A stretch of 33,891 nt of DNA, taken from the NCBI GenBank assembly GCA_012838445.1, contig DUPF01000274.1, positions 1 through 33,891 of the forward strand, in the 5' to 3' direction. Made by a program: the position numbers and the translations under genes. The notes below the pieces were generated by a model. That model saw only the letters and a program-made list of their open reading frames with translations. It did no database searches and was not told the origin of the DNA. Source of the DNA: Intrasporangiaceae bacterium. Lineage in GTDB: Bacteria; Actinomycetota; Actinomycetes; Actinomycetales; Dermatophilaceae. Positions 7,206-15,890 of this stretch are shown here, in pieces (position 1 is the first letter of the stretch; each line of letters starts with the position of its first letter).

Positions 7206-7952
7206 GTGCCCGACCCGACACCACCACCTGCCTCCGGGGCCTCGCCTGCCGCCGAGGGTCCGCCCGCCGGGACTCATCGTCCCCAACGCCGCAGCTCATG
7301 GGCGCGCACCCTGCTGGAGTTCATGATCGCGCTGACGGTGCTCGCCCTCGTGCAGGCGTTCGTCATCAAGGCCTACCGGATCCCGTCCGCGTCGATGGAG
7401 CAGACGCTGATCACCGGTGATCGGATCCTCGTCAACCGGCTCGACTCCCACCTGGAGCGGGGCGACGTCGTCGTCTTCGAGCACGGCGACACGTGGGAGA
7501 GCACCAGACGCAGCCCCAGTGAGAACCCTGCCGTCAACGCCCTGCGGGTGGTCGGCTCGATCATCGGGCTCGGACCGTCGACGAAGGCCAACACGGTCAA
7601 ACGGCTCATCGCCCGGGGTGGGGAGACGGTGTCCTGCTGCGACGACGCCGGCAACATCCTGGTCGACGGGGTGGCCTACGAGGAGGACTACCTCGGATCG
7701 AACCTGCCGTTCACGCCGGGTGAGAACGACTGTGCGAGCGAGCCACGCTCCTTGCGGTGTTTCCCGGAGATCCCAGTGCCGGAGGGTTCGTTGTTCCTCC
7801 TCGGTGACAACCGGGGCAATTCCGCTGACAGCGCCGCAGCGTGCCGGGGCCGTTCTGACCCCGAGTGCGCTCGGTTCGTGCGGGAGGAGCAGGTCGTCGG
7901 CCCGGTCATTGCCCGATTCTGGCCGCCGACGCACATCGGCACGGTCCGCTAG
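7206..7952 (+). CDS. lepB: Signal peptidase I
   Basis: Membrane-bound serine protease of 248 residues that removes signal peptides from exported proteins. A proline-rich cytoplasmic stretch comes first, then one membrane helix (about 37-56), then the catalytic motif RIPSASMEQTL with nucleophile Ser63, and VKRLIARGGETV with general base Lys132. GDNRGNSADS near the C-terminus is the conserved box E. Four cysteines between the boxes (a CC pair, DCAS and RCF) may form a disulfide outside the cell. The GTG at 7206 is preferred over an upstream ATG at 7128 because the -10 box TATCGT lies 6 nt before it. It converges on smc with only 18 bp between stops. Confidence 0.95.
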   Translation: MPDPTPPPASGASPAAEGPPAGTHRPQRRSSWARTLLEFMIALTVLALVQAFVIKAYRIPSASMEQTLITGDRILVNRLDSHLERGDVVVFEHGDTWESTRRSPSENPAVNALRVVGSIIGLGPSTKANTVKRLIARGGETVSCCDDAGNILVDGVAYEEDYLGSNLPFTPGENDCASEPRSLRCFPEIPVPEGSLFLLGDNRGNSADSAAACRGRSDPECARFVREEQVVGPVIARFWPPTHIGTVR

Positions 7953-7970
7953 CAGCCGACGACAGCGAGA

Positions 7971-10900
7971 TCAGGCAGGCTGGTCGATGTCACGCAGCCG
8001 TTGGGAGACGACGTGCGTGACCCCGTCCCCGCGCATCGACACGCCGTAGAGCGCGTCGGCGACCTCCATGGTGCGCTTCTGGTGGGTGATGACAATGAGT
8101 TGGCTGGAGTCGCGCAGCTCCTCGAACAGCGTGATCAGCCGGCCGAGGTTGGTGTCGTCGAGGGCGGCCTCGACCTCGTCCATGATGTAGAACGGGCTCG
8201 GCCGGGCCTTGAAGATCGCGACGAGCAGCGCGACGGCGACGAGGGAGCGTTCCCCGCCGGAGAGCAGGGAGAGCCGCTTGACCTTCTTCCCGGGCGGGCG
8301 GGCCTCGACCTCGATCCCGGTCGTGAGCATGTCGCTGGGGTCGGTCAGGAGGAGTTTGCCCTCCCCGCCGGGGAAGAGCCGGGCGAAGACCCGCTCGAAC
8401 TGTTCGGCGGTGTCGTGGAAGGCCTCGGTGAACACCTGCTCGACCCGCTCGTCGACCTCGCGGATGATGTCGAGCAGGTCGCGTTTGCTCGCCTTGAGGT
8501 CCTCGATCTGCTGGGTGAGGAAGGTATGCCGTTCCTCCAGCGCGGCGAACTCCTCCAGGGCGAGTGGGTTGACCCGCCCGAGGGCGTTCAGCGCCCGCTC
8601 GGCCTTGCGGAGCCGCTTCTCCTGCTCCTCCCGCACGAACGGCGCCGGCTGCGGGGTCTCCCCCTCGGGGGCCTCGCCGACGAACGGGATGAGCTGGTGC
8701 GGGCCGAACTCCTCGACGAGGACCTCGGGTTCGATGCCGAGCTCATCAACCGCCTTGGCCTGCAACTGCTCGACGCGGGCCAGTTGCGCGGCCCGGGCGA
8801 TCTCGTCCTTGTGCACCGAGTCGGTCAGGTCGCGAAGTTCGTCCTGCAGGTCGGTGACGACGGCGCGCGCGGCGACGAGGGCCTGATCCCGTTCCAGGCG
8901 GGCGGCCTCGCCGGCCTCCCGCTGCTCCCGGGCGATCTCGAGGGCGGCACCGACCCGGGCCACCGCATACCTCGTGGCTGCCTGGACCGCGGCGGCGACC
9001 TCGGCCTCCCGTGCCCGACGCTCCCGCCGCTGCCGCAGCCGCTCACGGGCGGCGAGTTCGTTGCGGGCGGCGCCCTCGAGTGAGTCGGCCCGGCCGCGCA
9101 CCGACCGGAGCCGCTCCTCCCGGGTGCGCAGGGCGAGGCGCAGTTCGGTCTCGGTGGTGCGGGCCGAACTGGCGGCGACGTCGAGCCGGTCCCGTTCGTC
9201 GGTGCTCGGTTCGAGGTCCTCCCCCTCGGGCACGGCGGCGCTGGCCTGGGCGAGCCGCTCCTCCAGGGCGGCCAGGTCAGCGCGGTCGCTGGCGAGGGTG
9301 GCCGTGACGTCGTCGATGGCGCGCTGGGTGCGTTCGGCCTCGGCCTTCGCGGTCCGGGCGGTGGAGCCGAGGTGGCCGAGTTGTTCGGCCAGGGCCGACA
9401 TCCGGGCATCGGACTCGTGCAACCGGTCCAGGGCGGCGGCCACCCGTTCATCGATCTGCGCGACCTGCTCCCGGGCGCTGACGAGGGCGAACTTGGCCTG
9501 GTCGGCCCGCCGGTTGGCAGCCTCGACAGCGGCTGCGGTCTCGGTCGCCGCGGACTGGATCTCCAGCAGACTCTGGCCGTCTCCGCCGGAGCCGCCCCGC
9601 ACATACCCCGGCCCGAAGACGTCACCGTCACTCGTCACGGCGGTGATCCCCTCACCCCGGGCGACCAGCGCGAGCGCGTGCGTGGCCTCGGGGACGATCG
9701 CGACCCGGTCGAGCAGGTCGTCCAGAGCGGGCTGCAGGTGGTCCGGTGCGGTGACCAGGTCCCTGGCCCACCGGGCCGAACCGTCGAGGGTGGGCCAGGT
9801 GGGGCGGTCGGTATGCGTGGGCGCACCCGAGACGAGCAGCCCCGCCTGACCGGCGTCGTCGGTCTTGAGCCGGACGAGGGCGTCGGCGGCGGACTCGAAC
9901 GAGTCGGCAGCGATCGCCTCGGCCGCCCAGCCGAGGGCGGCGCCGACGGCGGCCTCGGAGCCGGGCTCGATGGTGAGCAGTTCGGCGACGGTGCCGCTGA
10001 TGCCGGTGGCGGCCGCATCGAGGAGTGCAGCGGCGCCGTCCTTGCGGCGCAGTGAGAGGTGGAGGGCGTCGAGGCGGGCGGTCAGGGCGGTCTTCTCGCG
10101 CTCGGCGCTGCGCTCCTGCTCCTCGAGGTCGCGCACCTGTGCCTCGGCGGCCTCGAGTTCGGCTGCGGCGGCCTCGTAGGCGGAGTCGAGGCCGACCTCG
10201 CCCTCCTCGTCGTGGGCGACGTTTCCTTCGAGGACGGCGAACTGCTGCTCGGCCTCGGCGGCGCGGGCGATCGAGGCGTCGTAGACCTGCGTCAACCGGC
10301 CGATCTCGGCCTCCCCGGCCTCGATCCGGCTCTGCCGGGCGGCGACCTGGCCGGAGAGTTTGGCCAGCCCCTCGCGCCGGTCGGCGGCGGCCCGGGCCAG
10401 CGCCGCGATCCGCTTGCTCTCGGCGGCGAGTGCCTCCTCGGCCTCAGTGCGGGCGGTGATCGCGGCCCTCAACTCGGACTCGGCCTGGGCGACCTCGGCG
10501 AGCAGGGCCTTCTCCTGCTCACGGGCCTGAGCGGCCTGCTGGCGCAACTCCTCCGGGTCGCGGCCGGTCGTCGTCTCGTCGGCGTCGTCCTGGCTGAGCA
10601 GCCGGACCCGCTCGGCGGCGACGTTCGCCGTCGCATCGAGGCGGTCACAGATCGACTGGAGCCGCACATACCGCTCCTGGGAAGCGGCCAGTTCCGGGGA
10701 GGCGGCACGGGAGGCCTCGTCGAGGAGCCGCACCTGCTCGAGCCGCTCGGTCAGGGCCGCTTCGACCTCGGCCCGCTTCGCGAGCAGGGCCGACTCGTCG
10801 GCGGCCTCCTGCTCGAGGGTGGCCGTCAACTGGGCCAGGTCGTCGGCGAGGAGACGCAGGCGGGCATCGCGAACATCGGCCTGGATGAAGGCGGCCTTGC

Positions 10901-11537
10901 GGGCGGTCTCGGCCTGGCGGCCGAGGGGGCCGAGCTGGCGGCGGATCTCGGAGACGAGGTCGCTGACCCGGGTGAGGTTGCCCTCCATCGTCTCGAGCTT
11001 GCGCAGCGCCTTCTCCTTGCGCTTGCGGTGCTTGAGGACCCCGGCGGCCTCCTCGATGAAGCCGCGCCGCTCCTCCGGGGTGGAGCGCAGCACGGTGTCG
11101 AGCTGTCCCTGTCCGACGATGACGTGCATCTCGCGGCCGATGCCGGAGTCGGAGAGCAGCTCCTGGATGTCCAGGAGGCGACAGTGGGTGCCGTTGATCG
11201 CATACTCACTGCCGCCGGATCGGAACATGGTGCGACTGATCGTGACCTCGGTGTAGTCGATCGGCAGCGCCCCGTCGCTGTTGTCGATCGTCAGGGCCAC
11301 CTCCGCCCGCCCCAGCGGTGCCCGCCCGGAGGTTCCGGCGAAGATGACGTCCTCCATCTTGCCGCCGCGCAGGCTCTTGGCCCCCTGCTCCCCCATGACC
11401 CAGGCGAGGGCGTCGACGACGTTGGACTTGCCGGAGCCGTTCGGGCCGACGATGCACGTGATGCCTGGCTCGAGGCGCAGTGTCGTCGCCGAGGCGAAGG
11501 ACTTGAAGCCCTTGAGCGTCAGGGTCTTGACGTACAT
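7971..11537 (-). CDS. smc: Chromosome segregation ATPase SMC
   Basis: Full-length SMC of 1188 residues, the core of the bacterial condensin that compacts and segregates chromosomes with ScpA and ScpB. The N-terminal head has Walker A GPNGSGKSN at residues 31-39. Two long coiled-coil arms flank a hinge around residues 505-640 (GISGTVAELL to YVRGGSGGDGQSL). The C-terminal head carries the signature LLSGGERSLVA and Walker B FYIMDEVEAALDD. The ATG start at 11535-11537 follows AGAAGG at suitable spacing. A TACAGT box at 11606-11611 would give a leader of about 60 nt. ScpA and ScpB are not in this window. Confidence 0.98.
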   Translation of the reverse strand: MYVKTLTLKGFKSFASATTLRLEPGITCIVGPNGSGKSNVVDALAWVMGEQGAKSLRGGKMEDVIFAGTSGRAPLGRAEVALTIDNSDGALPIDYTEVTISRTMFRSGGSEYAINGTHCRLLDIQELLSDSGIGREMHVIVGQGQLDTVLRSTPEERRGFIEEAAGVLKHRKRKEKALRKLETMEGNLTRVSDLVSEIRRQLGPLGRQAETARKAAFIQADVRDARLRLLADDLAQLTATLEQEAADESALLAKRAEVEAALTERLEQVRLLDEASRAASPELAASQERYVRLQSICDRLDATANVAAERVRLLSQDDADETTTGRDPEELRQQAAQAREQEKALLAEVAQAESELRAAITARTEAEEALAAESKRIAALARAAADRREGLAKLSGQVAARQSRIEAGEAEIGRLTQVYDASIARAAEAEQQFAVLEGNVAHDEEGEVGLDSAYEAAAAELEAAEAQVRDLEEQERSAEREKTALTARLDALHLSLRRKDGAAALLDAAATGISGTVAELLTIEPGSEAAVGAALGWAAEAIAADSFESAADALVRLKTDDAGQAGLLVSGAPTHTDRPTWPTLDGSARWARDLVTAPDHLQPALDDLLDRVAIVPEATHALALVARGEGITAVTSDGDVFGPGYVRGGSGGDGQSLLEIQSAATETAAAVEAANRRADQAKFALVSAREQVAQIDERVAAALDRLHESDARMSALAEQLGHLGSTARTAKAEAERTQRAIDDVTATLASDRADLAALEERLAQASAAVPEGEDLEPSTDERDRLDVAASSARTTETELRLALRTREERLRSVRGRADSLEGAARNELAARERLRQRRERRAREAEVAAAVQAATRYAVARVGAALEIAREQREAGEAARLERDQALVAARAVVTDLQDELRDLTDSVHKDEIARAAQLARVEQLQAKAVDELGIEPEVLVEEFGPHQLIPFVGEAPEGETPQPAPFVREEQEKRLRKAERALNALGRVNPLALEEFAALEERHTFLTQQIEDLKASKRDLLDIIREVDERVEQVFTEAFHDTAEQFERVFARLFPGGEGKLLLTDPSDMLTTGIEVEARPPGKKVKRLSLLSGGERSLVAVALLVAIFKARPSPFYIMDEVEAALDDTNLGRLITLFEELRDSSQLIVITHQKRTMEVADALYGVSMRGDGVTHVVSQRLRDIDQPA

Positions 11538-11605
11538 GCGGCCTTCTGTGGGTGGGGGGTCAGGGTGGCGTTGTGGGCGTGCGCGCGGGCACGAGATCGC
11601 GGTTC

Positions 11606-11611
11606 ACTGTA
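11606..11611 (-). promoter_or_regulatory. Candidate -10 box of smc
   Basis: TACAGT on the minus strand, about 68 bp upstream of the smc ATG. No convincing -35 box is seen, and this is the only good TAnnnT box near the gene. Confidence 0.4.
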
Positions 11612-11690
11612 CCCCTGCCACGTGCGTGACTCCGGGACCTTCGAGGCGACGGTGTTGTCTGTGACAGGTGTGACTGGTGGGACTGTTGCC

Positions 11691-11775
11691 TTTCCCGCCA
11701 CATGCGTTAAACGGGAACTTCAGTACGGAACCGAAGCGTGGTGAAGTTGCCGTTTCCCGCCACATGCGGGAAACG
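11691..11775. repeat. Paired palindromic repeat between aroQ and smc
   Basis: The 16-mer TTTCCCGCCACATGCG occurs twice, at 11691-11706 and 11753-11768 (62-bp period). The second copy sits in a perfect hairpin, CGTTTCCCGC / GCGGGAAACG (11751-11775, 5-nt loop). The first is a weaker palindrome, TTCCCG / CGGGAA. Between them AACTTCA (11716-11722) and TGAAGTT (11742-11748) form another inverted pair. The 289-bp gap 11538-11826 holds no credible gene. It could terminate the aroQ transcript, act as an operator for smc, or encode a structured RNA. Confidence 0.6.
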
Positions 11776-11826
11776 CAAAACCCCACCCGCCCAGCGCGTC
11801 AGCGATCCCGAGCGGCGACTGACGCG

Positions 11827-12120
11827 TCAGACCTCGCGGGAGGCGATGGCCTCGTGGTGGCGGATCACCTCGGCGATGATGAAGTTGAGGAACTTCTCGG
11901 CGAACTGCGGGTCGAGGCCGGCCTCGTCGGCGAGTGCTTTGAGCCGGACGATCTGACGTTCCTCACGGGCCGGGTCCGCCGGCGGCAGGCCCAGGTCGGC
12001 CTTGAGGACGCCCACCTGCTGGGTGGCCTTGAACCGTTCGGCGAGCAGATGGACGAGCGCGGCATCGATGTTGTCGATGCTCGTGCGCAGCCGGAGCAGC
12101 TCAGGAGGGGTCTGGGTCAC
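11827..12120 (-). CDS. aroQ: Chorismate mutase (AroQ class)
   Basis: Converts chorismate to prephenate, the branch point to phenylalanine and tyrosine. It is a compact all-helical protein of 97 residues, right for a free-standing AroQ domain. LRTSIDNIDAALVHLLAERF gives the N-terminal helix and RREQIV-like EERQIVRLKALADEAGLDP the second region; FLNFIIAEVIRHHEAI is the last helix. The GTG start is set by TACCAT, 6 nt upstream. The gene lies between acyP and smc, which are usually neighbours in actinobacteria, so it is probably an insertion here. No other aromatic-pathway gene is nearby. Confidence 0.9.
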   Translation of the reverse strand: MTQTPPELLRLRTSIDNIDAALVHLLAERFKATQQVGVLKADLGLPPADPAREERQIVRLKALADEAGLDPQFAEKFLNFIIAEVIRHHEAIASREV

Positions 12121-12126
12121 GCCGCC

Positions 12127-12132
12127 ATGGTA
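12127..12132 (-). promoter_or_regulatory. -10 box of aroQ, leaderless type
   Basis: TACCAT on the minus strand, 6 nt before the GTG start. No ribosome-binding site lies between. Confidence 0.6.
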
Positions 12133-12188
12133 GGCAGTCCGCCGCGCCCCACGCCTGCGGCATCCACTGGGCGGATGGCTCCCTCGGC

Positions 12189-12500
12189 TCAGCGTTCGAC
12201 GAAGCCGACGACACCGTCGCGCGGCTTCGCGAACAGTGGGGTCGAGACGCCGGTCACCCGCCCCGGTCGGTATGCCGTGCTCGGCTCCTCCTGCAGCAGT
12301 CGGATCAACTCGGCACAGGCTGATCGCGCACCTTGGGCGACGACCTCGACCCGCCCGTCGTCGGTGTTGCGGGCGTGTCCGACGAGTCCGAGTTCGAGGG
12401 CGCGGGCCCGGGTCCACCACCGGAAGCCGACTCCCTGCACCCGGCCGCGGACGAAGACCGTCATCCGGACCCGATCAGCCTCACCCGCTGCGTCACCCAT
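12189..12500 (-). CDS. acyP: Acylphosphatase
   Basis: Small enzyme (103 residues) hydrolysing carboxyl-phosphate bonds. The family signature VFVRGRVQGVGFRWWTRARA, with the substrate-binding Arg, is present, followed by GLVGHARNTDDGRVEVVAQG, which holds the catalytic Asn. It ends GVVGFVER, near the usual C-terminal phenylalanine-containing strand. The ATG at 12498-12500 (MGDAAGEADRVRMTVFVRG) is chosen over a longer frame to 12533 because TACCCT lies 7 nt upstream. acyP next to mutM and smc is the usual actinobacterial setting. Confidence 0.93.
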   Translation of the reverse strand: MGDAAGEADRVRMTVFVRGRVQGVGFRWWTRARALELGLVGHARNTDDGRVEVVAQGARSACAELIRLLQEEPSTAYRPGRVTGVSTPLFAKPRDGVVGFVER

Positions 12501-12507
12501 GGCAGGC

Positions 12508-12513
12508 AGGGTA
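12508..12513 (-). promoter_or_regulatory. -10 box of acyP, leaderless type
   Basis: TACCCT on the minus strand with 7 nt to the ATG. Confidence 0.55.
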
Positions 12514-12536
12514 TCTACCCGTCCAGTCCTCAACGA

Positions 12537-12572
12537 GTGAGTGAACCGGCGCTATGGCACCGGTTCACTCAC
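12537..12572 (-). terminator. Strong hairpin overlapping the mutM stop codon
   Basis: Perfect 13-bp arms, GTGAGTGAACCGG and CCGGTTCACTCAC, with a 10-nt loop. One arm contains the mutM stop (12569-12571). It ends the yceD-rpmF-rnc-mutM transcript just upstream of the acyP promoter. There is no T-run. Confidence 0.65.
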
Positions 12573-13507
12573 ACCGAGCGCACTGACCTCGTCCGCGGCC
12601 TCGGCTGGCACCGCGGGCAGGAGAACGAGGACCGGTTCATGAACTGCTCGCGCCGGATCGGCGACCCGCACCGCGCGCACGGGCGACCCTCCTGGCCATA
12701 GGCGTTGAGGGATCGGTCGAAGTACCCGGACTGCCCGTTGACGTTGACGTAGAGCGCATCGAAGCTCGTTCCGCCCTGCTCCAGCGCGGCCGCCATGACG
12801 TCGCGGGCGTGACCGAAGATCCGGTGCAGGGTCGGCTTGGTCAGACTCGAAGCGATCCGCTCCCCGTGCACGCCGGCCCGCCAGAGGGCCTCGTCGGCAT
12901 AGATGTTGCCGATCCCGGACACGAGGCCCTGGTCGAGCAGGGCCCGCTTGATCGCCGAGTTGCGGGTCTTCATCCGCCGCACGACAGCATCCTGGTCATA
13001 GGCCGCCTCGAACGGGTCGGGGGCGATATGGGCGATGGTCAGGGGTATGCCGTCCGCACCGACGTCGGACCACGCGACTCCGCCGAAGGTGCGTTGGTCG
13101 ACGAACCGCAACTCCGGCCCGGTGTCGGTGAAGCGGAACCGCGCGTGTTCGTGCCGGGCCGCGGGAGCGTCGGGGTCCTTGACGAGGAGTTGGCCGCTCA
13201 TACCGAGGTGGATCAGCAGCGCCCCGCTGGGCGAGACGACCTCGGTCTCCGAGTCGGCGGCCGACTCAGGAACAGGAGCAGCCCCGGAACCCCCCTCGTC
13301 CCGGTGCAGCTCGAGCCACAGGTACTTGCCGCGGCGCCGGCCCGCGCTGATGCGCTGCCCGGCGAGGCGGTCGGCGAGGTCGGCCGGGCCGGGCAGGTGG
13401 CGGCGGGTGACGCGGTGACCGGTGAAGGTGACGTCGGCGATGGTGCGTCCGACGGCGTGGTCGGCGACCCCGCGGCGGACGACCTCGACCTCGGGGAGTT
13501 CAGGCAT
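12569..13507 (-). CDS. mutM: Formamidopyrimidine-DNA glycosylase
   Basis: Base-excision repair enzyme for 8-oxoguanine and formamidopyrimidines, with AP-lyase activity. The protein has 312 residues. The N-terminus MPELPEVE carries the catalytic Pro2 and Glu3; Lys61 lies in [29 protein letters not shown] is the helix-two-turn-helix region. The C-terminal zinc finger is CARCG with CPRC. About 25 residues rich in Ala, Ser, Pro and Glu ([20 protein letters not shown]) are inserted before [13 protein letters not shown], making it longer than the roughly 270-290 usual. The start follows GAGGAA, and the gap from the rnc stop is only 9 nt, so the two genes share an operon. Confidence 0.97.
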   Translation of the reverse strand: MPELPEVEVVRRGVADHAVGRTIADVTFTGHRVTRRHLPGPADLADRLAGQRISAGRRRGKYLWLELHRDEGGSGAAPVPESAADSETEVVSPSGALLIHLGMSGQLLVKDPDAPAARHEHARFRFTDTGPELRFVDQRTFGGVAWSDVGADGIPLTIAHIAPDPFEAAYDQDAVVRRMKTRNSAIKRALLDQGLVSGIGNIYADEALWRAGVHGERIASSLTKPTLHRIFGHARDVMAAALEQGGTSFDALYVNVNGQSGYFDRSLNAYGQEGRPCARCGSPIRREQFMNRSSFSCPRCQPRPRTRSVRSV

Positions 13508-13516
13508 CCGGGTTCC

Positions 13517-14302
13517 TCAGCCGTCCGGGGTCGCCTCGACCCCGGGCGGTGGCCCGAGGTCCTCGATGGTGGCCGCGGCGGCCTGCATCTCGGCGTCCTT
13601 CTTGGTCCGACCGGTGCCGCTGCCGCGGGCGATCCCGTCGATGACGACGGTGGCGGCGAAGGTCTTGGCGTGCTCGGGGCCGTCGGATTCGACGACGTAG
13701 ACCGGCGCTCCGAGCCCGTGTGCGGCGGCCGCCTCCTGGAGGCTGGTCTTCCAGTCCAGGCCGGCGCCGAGGGTGGCCGAGCGGCGCATGAGGGGGTCGA
13801 AGAGGGTGTGGATCAGTTCCCCGGCGGCGGGCATGCCGCCGGCGAGGTAGACGGCGCCGAGGGTGGCCTCCAGGGCGTCGGCGAGGATCGAGTCCTTGTC
13901 CCGCCCGCCGGTGGTCTCCTCACCGCGGCCGAGGAGGATGTAGTCACCGAGCCCGATCGTGCGGGCGACCCCGGCGAGTGCGCGGGAGTTGACGACGGCC
14001 GAGCGCAGCCGGGCCAGTTGTCCCTCGGGCAGGTCGGGGTGGTTCCGGAAGAGGGCGTCGGTGACGACGACACCGAGGACGGAGTCGCCGAGGAACTCGA
14101 GGCGCTCGTTGTTCGGGATCCCGCCGGCCTCGTAGGCGTAGGACCGGTGCGTCAACGCCAGGGGGAGCCCCTCGTCGAGGGCAGCACGGAACCGCGGCTC
14201 GGCGGTGGCCTGGCCGCACACCTCGATGAGGTATGCGGTCAGGTCACCGACGGGCCGCGGTGTCACGTCACTCGCGGGCGCGCCGGGCGCTCGTCGAGAC
14301 AC
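13517..14302 (-). CDS. rnc: Ribonuclease III
   Basis: Double-strand-specific RNase (261 residues) that processes rRNA precursors and structured mRNAs. The signature [13 protein letters not shown] is the catalytic helix; [15 protein letters not shown] holds the second acidic cluster. The double-stranded RNA-binding domain spans about residues 180-250 ([14 protein letters not shown] to [21 protein letters not shown]). The first 20 residues are a variable lead. The GTG start lies 7 nt after the rpmF stop, so it is translated with rpmF in one operon. The order yceD-rpmF-rnc-mutM is standard for actinobacteria. Confidence 0.97.
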   Translation of the reverse strand: MSRRAPGAPASDVTPRPVGDLTAYLIEVCGQATAEPRFRAALDEGLPLALTHRSYAYEAGGIPNNERLEFLGDSVLGVVVTDALFRNHPDLPEGQLARLRSAVVNSRALAGVARTIGLGDYILLGRGEETTGGRDKDSILADALEATLGAVYLAGGMPAAGELIHTLFDPLMRRSATLGAGLDWKTSLQEAAAAHGLGAPVYVVESDGPEHAKTFAATVVIDGIARGSGTGRTKKDAEMQAAAATIEDLGPPPGVEATPDG

Positions 14303-14309
14303 GCGGGTC

Positions 14310-14504
14310 TCAGCCCTGGTGCTCGGTGCGCTCTGCGGTCTCGTAGTGACGGCCGTTGTAGGTGCCGCACGACGGGCACGCGATGTGCGGCTGCTTGGCG
14401 GCCTTGCACTGCGGGCACGTCGTCAGCGTCGGCAGCTCGGCCTTCCAGTTCGCGCGACGCGAACGGGTGTTGGAGCGCGACATCTTCCGCTTCGGGACAG
14501 CCAC
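14310..14504 (-). CDS. rpmF: Ribosomal protein L32, zinc-ribbon form
   Basis: Ribosomal large-subunit protein of 64 residues. It begins [19 protein letters not shown], the universal L32 start, and has an intact zinc ribbon, CPQC with CPSC, meaning the C+ form. The GTG start is preceded by AGAGGAA. A strong hairpin lies in the 82-bp gap to yceD. Confidence 0.97.
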   Translation of the reverse strand: MAVPKRKMSRSNTRSRRANWKAELPTLTTCPQCKAAKQPHIACPSCGTYNGRHYETAERTEHQG

Positions 14505-14528
14505 GGCGGTTCCTCTTCTTTCAGTTCG

Positions 14529-14552
14529 CGTGCCGCCCGGTCGGGCGGCACG
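14529..14552 (-). terminator. Hairpin between yceD and rpmF
   Basis: Perfect 11-bp arms, CGTGCCGCCCG and CGGGCGGCACG, with a 2-nt centre. Because yceD and rpmF are normally co-transcribed, this may be an attenuator, a processing site or a partial terminator that sets L32 dosage. Confidence 0.5.
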
Positions 14553-14586
14553 TGTCAGATGGTGCGGTCAGGTGGGCATGCAGTTG

Positions 14587-15165
14587 TCAGTCGCCATCAT
14601 CGGTGGTGGAGGCCTCGGATGCCAAAGCAGCCAGGGCCGACCACCGCGGGTCGATGACGACGTGCTCATGGCCGGGGTCGTCCTCCATCCGCACGCCGCA
14701 CTGGGCGCACAGACCGAGGCAGTCCTCCCGGCACACGGGCTGGAACGGCAGTGCGGGCACCACCGCGTCGCGGAGCACGGGCTCGAGGTCGATGAGGCCA
14801 TCGACGATGACATGCTCCTCGGACTCCTCATCCCTGGCTCCCACCTCGCGGTGGTGCGCGGCGCGGTCGGCGTAGGCGAACAGCTCCTGGAAGCGGGTCT
14901 CGATGTCCAGCGAGACCGGATCCAGGCACCGCACGCAGGCGCCGACGGCGGTGGCGTTGACCGTGCCCGTCACGAGAACCCCCTCGACGACGGACTCCAG
15001 GCGTGCCTGCAGGGGCATCGGGTCGCCCTCGGGCACCGAGATGACGTCGGTGCCGAAGTCCGCCGGGGCGGGGAGGTCTCGCTCCACCTCGGCCATCGAT
15101 CCGGGCCGACGACCGACGTCCTTGGTGTCGAGCATCCAGGGCAGGTGCGGTTCAGTACGGTTCAT
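14587..15165 (-). CDS. YceD family protein (DUF177)
   Basis: Protein of 192 residues of the YceD/DUF177 family, encoded just before rpmF in most bacteria and linked with 23S rRNA or ribosome accumulation. Family marks are GVLVTGTVNATAVGACVRCLDPV and the closing CREDCLGLCAQCG. The Cys pairs in these two stretches probably bind zinc. The ATG is at 15163-15165; I see no strong ribosome site. A degenerate copy of the 17-bp element lies about 157 bp upstream. Confidence 0.88.
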   Translation of the reverse strand: MNRTEPHLPWMLDTKDVGRRPGSMAEVERDLPAPADFGTDVISVPEGDPMPLQARLESVVEGVLVTGTVNATAVGACVRCLDPVSLDIETRFQELFAYADRAAHHREVGARDEESEEHVIVDGLIDLEPVLRDAVVPALPFQPVCREDCLGLCAQCGVRMEDDPGHEHVVIDPRWSALAALASEASTTDDGD

Positions 15166-15321
15166 GGCATGAGGTGAGGTGAGTGGGAACAGTCCTTCGC
15201 CTGACGCGACACCGGCTCTGGTGAGCGGCAGGACGGAGGAGGCCGACCCACAAGCCTACCGCCCAGGTCGCACCGGCCCAAAACGCGTGCTTTCGACCGG
15301 CAGCGGCCCGCCCCTGCAGAA

Positions 15322-15338
15322 GGTATGCGGTGCTCGCC
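15322..15338 (-). repeat. 17-bp bipartite element, degenerate copy
   Basis: GGTATGCG is intact; the right half reads CTCGCC in place of CGCACC. It lies in the 187-bp gap between the coaD stop and the yceD start, which holds no credible gene. Confidence 0.4.
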
Positions 15339-15352
15339 CCTCCCCGCACGGC

Positions 15353-15832
15353 TCAGTCGCGCAGGGCCTCCAGAGCCAGCCGCACATCCTCGGTGACCAG
15401 CCCGGAGACGTCACCGCCGAGGGAGACGACCTGTTTGATGAGCGAGGACGAGACCTGCGAGTAGCGGGGGTCGCCGGGGAGGAAGACCGTCTCGATACCG
15501 GTCAGATGCCGATTCATCAACGCCATCGGCTGCTCGTAGGCGTAGTCCGTCTCCCCGCGCAGACCCTTGACGATGAGGGTGGCCCCGATCTCCTTGGCGA
15601 CGTCGACGAGGAGGCACCCCGCATACTCCTCGACGCGGACCCCGCTCAGGTGCCGGGTGGCGGAGCGGATGAACTCCATCCGCTGCTCCACCGGGAAGGT
15701 CCCCGCCTTGTCCGGGTTGTGCAGGATGGCGACGACGACCTCGTCGGCGAGTGCGCTGGAGCGCGCGATGACGTCCAGGTGACCGAGGGTCACCGGGTCA
15801 TAGGAGCCGGGGCAGATCGCGATGCGGTGCAT
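15353..15832 (-). CDS. coaD: Phosphopantetheine adenylyltransferase
   Basis: Fourth step of coenzyme A synthesis: joins AMP to 4'-phosphopantetheine to give dephospho-CoA. The 159 residues match the family size. The nucleotide-binding motif PGSYDPVTLGH (His18) is at the N-terminus. LIVKGLRGETDYAYEQPMALMNR is the central signature, and SQVSSSLIKQV is the ISSTxxR-like end motif. The ATG follows TACGCT by 7 nt. In relatives coaD directly follows rsmD; here a hemerythrin-like gene separates them. Confidence 0.97.
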   Translation of the reverse strand: MHRIAICPGSYDPVTLGHLDVIARSSALADEVVVAILHNPDKAGTFPVEQRMEFIRSATRHLSGVRVEEYAGCLLVDVAKEIGATLIVKGLRGETDYAYEQPMALMNRHLTGIETVFLPGDPRYSQVSSSLIKQVVSLGGDVSGLVTEDVRLALEALRD

Positions 15833-15839
15833 TCGCCCT

Positions 15840-15845
15840 AGCGTA
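15840..15845 (-). promoter_or_regulatory. -10 box of coaD, leaderless type
   Basis: TACGCT on the minus strand, 7 nt before the ATG. Confidence 0.55.
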
Positions 15846-15890
15846 CTTGGCGCAGAGCGGGATTCATGGATCTCGATGCGGGCAGCGCGC

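Noticed and set aside
15152..15349. Possible 65-residue gene between coaD and yceD
   Set aside because: No ribosome site and no domain; it overlaps the start of yceD and contains the repeat element at 15322.
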